Origin: Alistipes sp.
GTDB taxonomy: Bacteria > Bacteroidota > Bacteroidia > Bacteroidales > Rikenellaceae
DNA: 5,856 nt
Reading direction: 5' to 3'
NCBI GenBank assembly: GCA_017934845.1
Contig: JAGBIR010000167.1
Location: 1-5,856 of the forward strand
The translations under genes and the position numbers were made by a program. Numbering within the stretch: position 1 is the stretch's first letter; every line of letters starts with the position of its first letter. The notes beneath the pieces are model-generated. The model ran no database searches. It saw only the letters and a program-made list of their open reading frames with translations, and had not been told where the DNA came from. Positions 1 to 4,986 of this stretch are shown piece by piece.

Positions 1-1
1 C

Positions 2-862
2 GGCAACATCAAATTCTTTGTTGGTGGCGGTGCTTTGCTTGACTCTGAGTTGCAGCGTTTCTTCTATGCTGTAGGTATGCCTATGTTGCAGGGTTATGGT
101 CTGTCGGAGGCTACACCAATCATCTCGGCAAACTCATTGGGCAAGAAGCTTCACCGCTTTGGCTCGTCGGGTAAGGTTATCCAGCCTTTGGAGATTAAGA
201 TTCTGGACGACGAGGGCCGCGAGATGCCTACAGGCGTAAAGGGCGAAATCGTCATCAAGGGCGAGAATGTCATGGCGGGCTATTGGAAGAATCCTTCAGC
301 TACGGCCGAAACGGTTAAGGACGGCTGGCTCTATACGGGCGATATGGGTTATATGGGCGCAGATGGATTCCTCTATGTCTTGGGCCGCTTCAAGAGCCTT
401 TTGATTGCTGCCGATGGCGAGAAATACAGCCCCGAGGGAATGGAGGAGGCTATCGTTGATAAGTCGCCGCTGATTGACCAGATTATTATCCACAACAACC
501 AGAGCCCCTTCACTTCGGCTATCGTTGTGCCTAACCGCGATGCTATCCGCAAGATGGTGACCGATGCCGAGGAAGAGGCGCAGTTGAAGGCTGCCGCTAC
601 GGCTTTGATGGGCGAGATTGATAAGTATCGTAAGGGTGGCCAGTATGCCGACGAGTTCCCCGATCGCTGGTTGCCGGGCGCAATTGCTATCGTCGATGAG
701 GCATTCACCGAGCAGAATGGCTTGGTAAACAGTACGATGAAGGTTGTGCGTGCCAAAGTTGAGGAGCATTTTGCCGACCGCATCGAGGATCTTTACACAG
801 GTGAGGGTAAACACCCGACAAGTGCAAAGAACTTGGCTTCGATTAAGAAGTTGGCGAAATAA
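2..862 (+). CDS. Long-chain fatty acid--CoA ligase (AMP-forming), C-terminal part, 5'-truncated by the window
   Basis: This is the C-terminal 286 residues of an acyl-CoA synthetase of the adenylate-forming (ANL) superfamily, which activates a fatty acid with ATP to an acyl-AMP and then transfers it to CoA. The frame is open from base 2 (reading GNIKFFVGGGALL), so the TTG at 35 is not the true start; the gene begins upstream of the window. Visible motifs are the AMP-binding core GYGLSEAT (92-115), the ribose-binding YTGDMG segment with its Asp, and the hinge GRFKSLL followed by GEKYSPEGMEEAI. A Lys in NSTMKVVR (codon 740-742) sits where the catalytic A10 lysine is expected. Family members usually run about 550-640 residues, so roughly half is present. 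The tail is intact, ends in TAA, and is followed by a hairpin terminator. Soluble or membrane-associated cytoplasmic location is typical of the family. Chain-length preference cannot be read from this part. Confidence 0.93.
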   Translation, partial: GNIKFFVGGGALLDSELQRFFYAVGMPMLQGYGLSEATPIISANSLGKKLHRFGSSGKVIQPLEIKILDDEGREMPTGVKGEIVIKGENVMAGYWKNPSATAETVKDGWLYTGDMGYMGADGFLYVLGRFKSLLIAADGEKYSPEGMEEAIVDKSPLIDQIIIHNNQSPFTSAIVVPNRDAIRKMVTDAEEEAQLKAAATALMGEIDKYRKGGQYADEFPDRWLPGAIAIVDEAFTEQNGLVNSTMKVVRAKVEEHFADRIEDLYTGEGKHPTSAKNLASIKKLAK

Positions 863-882
863 ATTCTGCATTAAATAAATAG

Positions 883-913
883 TTTGGGGTGCTCCGCAAA
901 AGAGCACCCCAAA
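883..913. terminator. Bidirectional intrinsic terminator between convergent genes
   Basis: A perfect 12-bp stem (883-894 with 902-913, core GGGGTGCTC / GAGCACCCC) closes a 7-base loop, CGCAAAA. It starts 21 bases after the acyl-CoA synthetase stop and lies 17 bases from the stop of the convergent gene at 930. The arms end in TTT/AAA, and AT-rich sequence follows on both sides (ATGTTTTATA rightward, CTATTTATTT leftward), so it can serve both transcripts. Confidence 0.85.
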
Positions 914-929
914 ATGTTTTATACGGATA

Positions 930-1736
930 CTATCTTTTGGTTTTTGGTGTTGCACAAACCTCCTCTAATGTAATTGGAAATCCATATTCTATTTTATGCA
1001 GAGTGACGGTTTCCACCCACTCATTGTCTTTTAGTTCATACCATTTTCCTTCGGTAAGTTTTCCACTTCGCTTTGAGAATGTACCTTCCAAGCGTACACG
1101 GTTAATGGCAAAATCCGGATTCTGGGCAGTTATAAGTATGTTGTCACTATTGGGCACATCGTAAATCTTTATGTACTCTTTATCTTTTGCCGATTTGATT
1201 TGTTCTAAATCTAAGAGAGATAAAAATTTATTTATTATGATGCGACATTGCATCCGATCTGTTTTTGTTGTGCCTTCCCATTCGTGATAAAATGAGCCAT
1301 CGTAGAGCTGCGTAACGCCACTCTCCCATTCTATACGCATTGCCTCAGAAGTTTCATCCATTGCAATTGTCAGAACGCCTTTTGTCGGTTTACCATCGGG
1401 AGTAATGAGATAGTAATCGTTGTAATCCTCGGGGGCAGGTTTTACTCTGGCCGTGAAAGTCACTCTGAAAGAGTTGGATTTTTGTAAATCTTCGATAGCA
1501 GAAAAAACTATATCTTCAGGTGTCTTGGCTTCGATTTTATTAGTCGGAATGATTAAATACACGCCTATTATTATAGCTGCTGCCATACCTGTCAAGCGTA
1601 TAGTGTTTAGCCAAATCGAGCTTTTGGGTTTGCGTAGCTTAATCTCTTCGGCCGAGGGTGCGAATCGTGGAGTTAATATCTGCTCAACACGACGGTCTAA
1701 CTCCTGAAAATTGTTATTTTGCTCATTTGTTTTCAT
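930..1736 (-). CDS. One-pass membrane protein, probable anti-sigma partner of the adjacent ECF sigma factor
   Basis: The protein has 268 residues and belongs to no family I can name with certainty. It has a polar N-terminal tail (1-43) ending in a basic KLRKPK stretch, one hydrophobic helix at about 44-63 (GMAAAIIIGVYLII), and a 205-residue C-terminal domain rich in alternating beta-type stretches. The positive-inside rule places the tail in the cytoplasm and the large domain in the periplasm. The start is 21 bases downstream of the sigma-factor stop on the same strand with no terminator between, so the two are very probably cotranscribed. That is the usual arrangement for an ECF sigma factor and its regulator. 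There is no FecR signature and no HxxxCxxC zinc-finger anti-sigma motif. The periplasmic part, with phrases such as TPEDIVFSAIEDLQKSNSF and LYDGSFYHEWEG, reads like a LolA/RseB-type lipid-binding fold, but that is an impression from sequence only. No clear ribosome binding site; ATG start chosen because the membrane layout is sensible from it. Confidence 0.8.
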   Translation of the reverse strand: MKTNEQNNNFQELDRRVEQILTPRFAPSAEEIKLRKPKSSIWLNTIRLTGMAAAIIIGVYLIIPTNKIEAKTPEDIVFSAIEDLQKSNSFRVTFTARVKPAPEDYNDYYLITPDGKPTKGVLTIAMDETSEAMRIEWESGVTQLYDGSFYHEWEGTTKTDRMQCRIIINKFLSLLDLEQIKSAKDKEYIKIYDVPNSDNILITAQNPDFAINRVRLEGTFSKRSGKLTEGKWYELKDNEWVETVTLHKIEYGFPITLEEVCATPKTKR

Positions 1737-1757
1737 TGTGATTACATTTTTTTTGGA

Positions 1758-2276
1758 TTAAATAAGTTCTTGTTTTTGAAGCTCTTTACGCAGATGCTCA
1801 ATGCCATAACGATATCGTGATTTTACCGTTGGCAAAGGTATATCCATCATCTCGGCTACCTCCGCAAAGGTATAACCTCCGTGCAGATGCAGTCGAATAA
1901 CTTCGCTCTGCTCGTCAGGAATGGTTTCCAGCAGTTTTGCTAACAGGGCTTGCTCCTGCTCGAAATTCGAGGGTTCAAGCTCCTCGACTTGCAGCTTTTG
2001 TAGAGAGATCACATCTACGAATTCTACTCTTTTACGCTCGCGTAATAACTGCGTACAACTATTCGACAGAGCTCGATAGAGATAATACCGCATATTTCTC
2101 ACCTCGCTCAAATTTTGCCTATGGAGTTTGAGGTATAGCTCTTGAATCATATCTTGGGCCGCCTCCCTTTCGCCTAAACGGTAACAGGCATACCGATAGA
2201 GCGATGGCAGCTCTGCCGTTATTATCGCTTCGGCTTGTTCGAACGACCCCTCTTTGACAGGTTCTTTATGGTTCAT
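1758..2276 (-). CDS. RNA polymerase sigma factor, ECF (sigma-70) family
   Basis: A 172-residue ECF sigma factor that would direct RNA polymerase to a small set of promoters. Region 2 lies at about residues 22-85: YRYACYRLGEREAAQDMIQE resembles regions 2.1-2.2 and YLYRALSNSCTQLLRERKR resembles 2.3-2.4. Region 4 lies at about 113-168: the LLETIPDEQSEVIRL helix leads into a helix-turn-helix (TFAEVAEMMDIPLPTVKSR). The frame stays open upstream to an ATG at 2405, which would add 43 residues. I place the start at the ATG at 2274-2276 instead, because 172 residues is the normal ECF length, the extra stretch matches no sigma domain, and a TATATTTG promoter box lies inside it. The gene is followed 21 bases later by its likely membrane-bound regulator. 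Many such pairs in Bacteroidales are autoregulated; here that is only an inference. Confidence 0.92.
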   Translation of the reverse strand: MNHKEPVKEGSFEQAEAIITAELPSLYRYACYRLGEREAAQDMIQELYLKLHRQNLSEVRNMRYYLYRALSNSCTQLLRERKRVEFVDVISLQKLQVEELEPSNFEQEQALLAKLLETIPDEQSEVIRLHLHGGYTFAEVAEMMDIPLPTVKSRYRYGIEHLRKELQKQELI

Positions 2277-2320
2277 ACAGTTTGAATTAAAATTTTGCTT
2301 TCTGTTTATAAAACGCGTTT

Positions 2321-2348
2321 CAAATATAAGACGCAAAAGATTAAGAAA
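2321..2348 (-). promoter_or_regulatory. Probable promoter of the sigma / anti-sigma operon
   Basis: Read on the minus strand, TATATTTG (2321-2328) fits the Bacteroidetes -7 consensus TAnnTTTG. The upstream -33 element is poor: the nearest candidate is TTTC at 2345-2348, only 16 bases away, against the usual 19-21 from a TTTG. Transcription would start near 2314, giving a leader of about 38 bases before the ATG at 2276. A small dyad, TGAGA-A-TCTCA (2366-2376), lies just upstream and might bind a regulator. Confidence 0.5.
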
Positions 2349-2414
2349 GGATTTAATATGACCAATGAGAATCTCAAATAAATCGTCATTCCGCATCATA
2401 CGCACGATATCGGC

Positions 2415-2543
2415 ATGCTGGTACTTTTGACTTACCCTGCGTGTGATGAATGGAATCTACCTTTGTTTTGTCCTCACTGCCAAGTCCGTATTTGTGAGGT
2501 GGCAAATGTTTTGCCCAATTGTGGCATGACATTATATGAGTAA
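2415..2543 (+). CDS. Possible mini-protein or gene remnant with a zinc-ribbon-like cysteine pattern
   Basis: A 42-codon reading frame starts at ATG 2415 and ends in TAA at 2541-2543, right where a hairpin begins. Its second half reads FCPHCQVRICEVANVLPNCG, which aligns without gaps to the common zinc-ribbon pattern FCPxCGxxIxxxAxxCPxCG with the usual ten-residue linker. One ligand position is altered: Leu stands where the third Cys is expected. Other cysteines (PAC and RIC) could substitute. The frame is open a further 11 codons upstream, to a TAA at 2379-2381. I see no TAnnTTTG promoter or ribosome binding site. The frame is antisense to the direction of both neighbours. It could be a real small zinc protein, the decayed tail of a larger gene, or chance. 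The ribbon-like alignment is the only support. Confidence 0.3.
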   Translation: MLVLLTYPACDEWNLPLFCPHCQVRICEVANVLPNCGMTLYE

Positions 2544-2571
2544 AGGGTGACGGCTCACACCGACACCCTTT
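2542..2571 (-). terminator. Hairpin downstream of the lipoprotein gene, probable terminator
   Basis: AAAGGGTG (2542-2549) pairs perfectly with CACCCTTT (2564-2571). After one A-A mismatch the stem continues with CGG/CCG around a 6-base loop. It lies 23 bases beyond the lipoprotein stop. On the minus strand the stem ends in CCCTTT followed by ACTCATATAA, so the U-tract is short and termination strength is uncertain. It also abuts the stop of the plus-strand mini-ORF. Confidence 0.55.
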
Positions 2572-2594
2572 GCTGCAAATCATTAGCAGAACAC

Positions 2595-4208
2595 TTACTC
2601 GCAATACTCTTTCACCAAGGCCTCAATCTCCTCGGTTGAGGGGCCTATGGCGATAATCTTCTTTGTCGCGGGGTCGATGATGAATATTCCGCCGGCGGCG
2701 TTGCCGATATTGTATTTGATCCATAGATTCAGGCGGTCGTTGAGCTCTACCAATACGGGCCAAGTGTAGCCATCCTGCTCAACAGCCTTTTTAAGTGCGT
2801 TGGTGTTCTTGCTTTCGCGGGCGATGCTTACAACGCACATTCCCTTATCCTTGTACTTCTCGTAAATGGGGATGTTTTTCATCGCGGCTCTGCGGCATGG
2901 TCCGCACCACGATGCCCACATATCGAGAATGACGATGCGGCTGCCCTCTGTCATCTCCGAGAAGCGGAACATCCGTCCTTGCATATCGGGAGCCTCGAAG
3001 TCGATATACTCCGAACCGACCTTAATCTTCTCTGACTCCAGTTTCTCGGCCAGCTCCCGACCTTTGTTATTAGTCGCAAATTTATCGGCATAAAGCTCGG
3101 CTGCCTGCATAATCTCGTTGTATAATCCATATTGGTCGCCATATCGCAAAGAGTAGTATAGTTGATATACGAAGTTGATATATACGAGCGAGGGTGCAGC
3201 TACGGCCTCTTCCAAAATGGTGCGTGCCATTTCGGTGTCGGCTTTAAGTTGTTGCGATGCCACAGCCCAATACTCTTTGCAATATTTTACAGAGTCGGGA
3301 AGGTTGCGAAGCTCTGCATATAAAGCAAGTGCTTTATCGCGGTCCGATTCCGCCTCGGCACGCGCGAGTATATCGTTGGCCACATCGCTGAAATAGAATC
3401 CCTGCTCTTCGAGTTCCTCCAATTGCTTGTCGTATGGGGCAGCCACCGCTTGTGCACGCTGCTTAAGGGCCTTTATGGCGTGATTTATCTCGCCCGAAAC
3501 CACGCTGTTACTCATCTCCTCGAAGTCGCAGACAATATCTACCTCCTTCTCGGCTACGATAAATTCGCAATTCATCATAGAGCCTTTTATGTGCTGATCC
3601 CAAGCTACAAGTTCATAGAAATCATCTCCTTCAGTTGGAATCGCTATTTCGAATTTGCCGTCGATAAGAGGAATTACCGTTCCGAAAGATTCTATGCTGA
3701 GAGCCGTCTGGAACAAATCTTCACGAATTAAAACTACAGCCTTTGTCTTGTCGCTGACGACCTCGCCTTTGATGCGTCGTGGGCGTGTTATTTCGGGTTG
3801 TTGCAGACTTAGGCCGCGGATGTTAAGTGACTCGCTACCATCCAAAACCATATCGACAGCCTTGTCTTCTTTTGCTACAGGCTCGAAACGCAGCGTGAAG
3901 AGCAGTACGCCCGAAGCATCAATGGTGTATTTCTTGTTTAGTTCAATGCCCTCTATGCCGAGTAGTTGGTAACGATTGCCCGTAGTGCGACCTGCGAGGT
4001 AATACTCACCTTTGTCGCCCTGCAACCTAAACCAATATTCCTCGAATGTATAAGCTCCGGCGTGGATAATTGTTGCGCTGTCGGTCAATTCGATTTTGTG
4101 AACACGGAAAGAGTCGTAGCTCTCCATTGCGGGATACTCGATTGTGTGCGTTTTGCCACACGACGCAAGATAGAGTGCCACCAAAAGAAGTGTTAGAAGT
4201 TTTTTCAT
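2595..4208 (-). CDS. TlpA-like thioredoxin-fold lipoprotein with large N-terminal accessory region
   Basis: A 537-residue envelope thiol-disulfide protein. Residues 1-17 are a lipoprotein signal peptide: MKKLL start, hydrophobic core, and lipobox LASC with the lipidated Cys at 17. Residues about 30-135 match the N-terminal domain common in Bacteroides TlpA-type lipoproteins (phrases YWFRLQG, LLGIEGIELNKKY, FTLRFEP). Residues 147-228 look like a DUF4369-type beta domain, and about 240-395 are mostly helical. The TlpA/thioredoxin domain fills 400-537, with the redox motif WASWCGPC at 431-438 (Cys435, Cys438). The expected cis-proline before the last strands is absent: the segment reads GNAAGGIFIID, with Gly at that position. 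The protein should be lipid-anchored and face the periplasm, where such proteins reduce or shuffle disulfides; the partner is unknown. It has its own promoter at 4232-4263 and a hairpin after the stop, so it is probably monocistronic although it reads toward the sigma operon. Confidence 0.9.
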   Translation of the reverse strand: MKKLLTLLLVALYLASCGKTHTIEYPAMESYDSFRVHKIELTDSATIIHAGAYTFEEYWFRLQGDKGEYYLAGRTTGNRYQLLGIEGIELNKKYTIDASGVLLFTLRFEPVAKEDKAVDMVLDGSESLNIRGLSLQQPEITRPRRIKGEVVSDKTKAVVLIREDLFQTALSIESFGTVIPLIDGKFEIAIPTEGDDFYELVAWDQHIKGSMMNCEFIVAEKEVDIVCDFEEMSNSVVSGEINHAIKALKQRAQAVAAPYDKQLEELEEQGFYFSDVANDILARAEAESDRDKALALYAELRNLPDSVKYCKEYWAVASQQLKADTEMARTILEEAVAAPSLVYINFVYQLYYSLRYGDQYGLYNEIMQAAELYADKFATNNKGRELAEKLESEKIKVGSEYIDFEAPDMQGRMFRFSEMTEGSRIVILDMWASWCGPCRRAAMKNIPIYEKYKDKGMCVVSIARESKNTNALKKAVEQDGYTWPVLVELNDRLNLWIKYNIGNAAGGIFIIDPATKKIIAIGPSTEEIEALVKEYCE

Positions 4209-4231
4209 CGTTTTTTGAGTTTTAATTTTTG

Positions 4232-4263
4232 CAAATGTAGCGATAAATTTATCTATTTTGCAA
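4232..4263 (-). promoter_or_regulatory. Promoter of the thioredoxin-fold lipoprotein gene
   Basis: On the minus strand a -33 TTG (4261-4263) is followed after 21 bases by TACATTTG (4232-4239), a match to the Bacteroidetes -7 consensus TAnnTTTG. The start codon at 4208 is 23 bases beyond the -7 box, giving a short leader. The spacer holds a perfect 12-base palindrome, GATAAATTTATC (4242-4253), which may be an operator. Confidence 0.75.
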
Positions 4264-4508
4264 CTGTTTTGTGGATAATTTTCGGGGGGGGTAATTCATT
4301 GATTATCAATTAAATGTATTTTGTATTACTCTGGATGTATTTATCTTTTTGTATATAATACGCACAACTTGCGATTTTGTAACATCGAAATATGATTTTT
4401 CTATTATTAGACGCGAAACAACGAAAAAGGTTACAACGGAGGTCTGATTCTGTCGTGATGAAGGTTGTTTGAATCTGCTTTTTGGCTGACGCTTGTGACT
4501 TTTTGGAC

Positions 4509-4539
4509 TTGCGAAATAGGAATGTTTTTCTTAAATTTG
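4509..4539 (+). promoter_or_regulatory. Promoter of tRNA-Gly(CCC)
   Basis: TTG (4509-4511), a 20-base spacer and TAAATTTG (4532-4539) form an almost ideal Bacteroidetes housekeeping promoter. It sits 11 bases before the mature tRNA 5' end, so the primary transcript would have only a very short 5' leader for RNase P to remove. Confidence 0.8.
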
Positions 4540-4550
4540 CACATCATTTC

Positions 4551-4623
4551 GCGGTAGTAGCTCAGTTGGTAGAGCATTGGCTTCCCAAGCCAAGGGTCAC
4601 GGGTTCGAGTCCCGCTTACCGCT
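4551..4623 (+). tRNA. tRNA-Gly, anticodon CCC
   Basis: A complete 73-base cloverleaf that decodes GGG. Acceptor GCGGTAG (4551-4557) pairs with TTACCGC (4616-4622), with one G-T wobble. The D-arm is GCTC/GAGC with an AGTTGGTA loop. The anticodon arm TTGGC/GCCAA carries the loop TTCCCAA, placing CCC at 4584-4586. The T-arm CGGG/CCCG has the loop TTCGAGT, with an A-C mismatch at the outermost T-stem pair (4599/4615). The discriminator is T73, as in bacterial glycine tRNAs, and G1-C72, C2-G71 also fit glycine identity. No CCA is encoded, so it must be added after transcription. Confidence 0.97.
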
Positions 4624-4626
4624 CAT

Positions 4627-4743
4627 GATATTGGGAAGAATAAGCGGCATTTTGCCGCTTTTCTGCTTTTTTAGATTGGGCTTGAAAATAAATTTTAGCC
4701 CAATCGCAAAAAGCATAGCCAAGGCTTAATTCTTCCCTATATC
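4627..4743. repeat. Nested inverted-repeat element of about 117 bases directly after the tRNA
   Basis: Outer arms GATATTGGGAAGAAT (4627-4641) and ATTCTTCCCTATATC (4729-4743) are complementary at 14 of 15 positions. They extend inward by AAGC (4642-4645) with GCTT (4724-4727) after a one-base bulge. Two hairpins lie inside: the tRNA terminator (4642-4660), and a longer one made of GCTTTTT/AAAAAGC (4665-4671 / 4708-4714) and GATTGGGCT/AGCCCAATC (4674-4682 / 4697-4705). AAGC at 4642 can pair with only one partner at a time, so the terminator and the outer stem compete in part. It has no coding capacity. It resembles a miniature inverted-repeat element or a structured RNA; I recognise neither, and see no target-site duplication. 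Confidence 0.6.
4642..4672 (+). terminator. Intrinsic terminator of the tRNA transcript
   Basis: AAGCGGCA (4642-4649) pairs with TGCCGCTT (4653-4660) across a TTT loop. T-rich sequence follows, TTCTGCTTTTTT (4661-4672). It begins 18 bases past the tRNA 3' end. Its left arm is shared with the larger outer inverted repeat that starts at 4627. Confidence 0.8.
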
Positions 4744-4773
4744 CTGAACGGTAGCAAAGATATATAGCGGGTT

Positions 4774-4813
4774 GCGGGGATAAAATGTATTTGATTTTCA
4801 GCGGAATCCCCGC
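4774..4813. repeat. Hairpin with GC-rich base in the tRNA-hydrolase spacer
   Basis: GCGGGGAT (4774-4781) pairs perfectly with ATCCCCGC (4806-4813). Inside, AAAAT (4782-4786) pairs with ATTTT (4794-4798) around a 7-base loop, leaving CAGCGGA as a one-sided bulge. A second small hairpin, ACGGC-TTC-GCCGT (4815-4827), follows immediately. There is no T-run, so it is not an obvious terminator; the role is unknown. Confidence 0.5.
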
Positions 4814-4825
4814 TACGGCTTCGCC

Positions 4826-4876
4826 GTTCGAGTCCCATAATTGTGTGCTGAACAGTCTGGGTTACCCGTGACCCTT
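4826..4876. repeat. Two short sequences matching tRNA-Gly, one direct and one inverted
   Basis: GTTCGAGTCCC at 4826-4836 repeats the tRNA T-loop region at 4603-4613 in the same orientation. ACCCGTGACCCTT at 4864-4876 is the exact reverse complement of tRNA positions 4592-4604 (end of the anticodon stem, variable loop and T-stem). Neither piece is part of a foldable cloverleaf. Together they suggest debris from a duplicated tRNA or an old integration at the tRNA end. Confidence 0.5.
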
Positions 4877-4986
4877 CCAAGCCCTTCCTTCATTAGCACA
4901 AATCTTTGTGTAACATCAGAATAATATTAAGTACATAAAATCTGGTATGAAATGTGCTGGCGGATGAGGGAGAAATATTGACAGCT

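Larger units (their letters stand above)
2277..2594. other. Intergenic stretch between the lipoprotein and the sigma factor
   Basis: This 318-base stretch holds the sigma-operon promoter at its left end, a possible plus-strand zinc-ribbon mini-ORF (2415-2543) in its middle, and the lipoprotein's likely terminator hairpin (2542-2571) at its right end. A minus-strand open frame at 2386-2604 crosses it, but its product has no recognisable domain and it runs through the hairpin, so I do not call it a gene. Confidence 0.6.
4209..4550. other. AT-rich spacer between divergent lipoprotein and tRNA genes
   Basis: This 342-base stretch has the lipoprotein promoter on its left (minus strand) and the tRNA promoter on its right (plus strand). 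Between them I find only very AT-rich sequence with no open frame of note and one run of eight G at 4284-4291. Nothing in 4292-4508 can be assigned. Confidence 0.65.
4624..4986. other. Structured non-coding spacer between tRNA and hydrolase
   Basis: This 363-base stretch contains the tRNA terminator, the nested inverted repeat, the hairpin at 4774-4813 and the tRNA-like fragments. A perfect dyad, CACAAA-TC-TTTGTG (4897-4910), lies 76 bases before the hydrolase start and could be an operator. I find no open frame of note and no convincing TAnnTTTG promoter for the hydrolase, although one must lie here or the gene is read from elsewhere. Confidence 0.6.

Noticed and set aside
296..955. Minus-strand open frame of 219 codons over the acyl-CoA synthetase (and a nested 136-codon frame at 373-783)
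   Set aside because: They lie antisense to a gene with clear family motifs, have no recognisable domain, and one runs through the terminator hairpin.
2386..2604. Minus-strand 72-codon open frame between lipoprotein and sigma factor
   Set aside because: It overlaps the lipoprotein's end and the terminator hairpin, has no promoter of its own and no recognisable domain.
930..4208. One operon of lipoprotein, sigma factor and anti-sigma protein
   Set aside because: A hairpin follows the lipoprotein stop, over 300 bases separate it from the sigma factor, and each unit has its own candidate promoter.
4755..4762. TATCTTTG on the minus strand, fitting TAnnTTTG, which would fire leftward into the nested repeat and antisense to the tRNA
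   Set aside because: No TTG or TTTG lies 19-21 bases upstream, so the single box is not enough to call a promoter.
4932..4939. TACATAAA as a -7 box for the hydrolase with TTTG at 4905-4908
   Set aside because: The box matches the consensus poorly and the spacing of 23 bases is too long.
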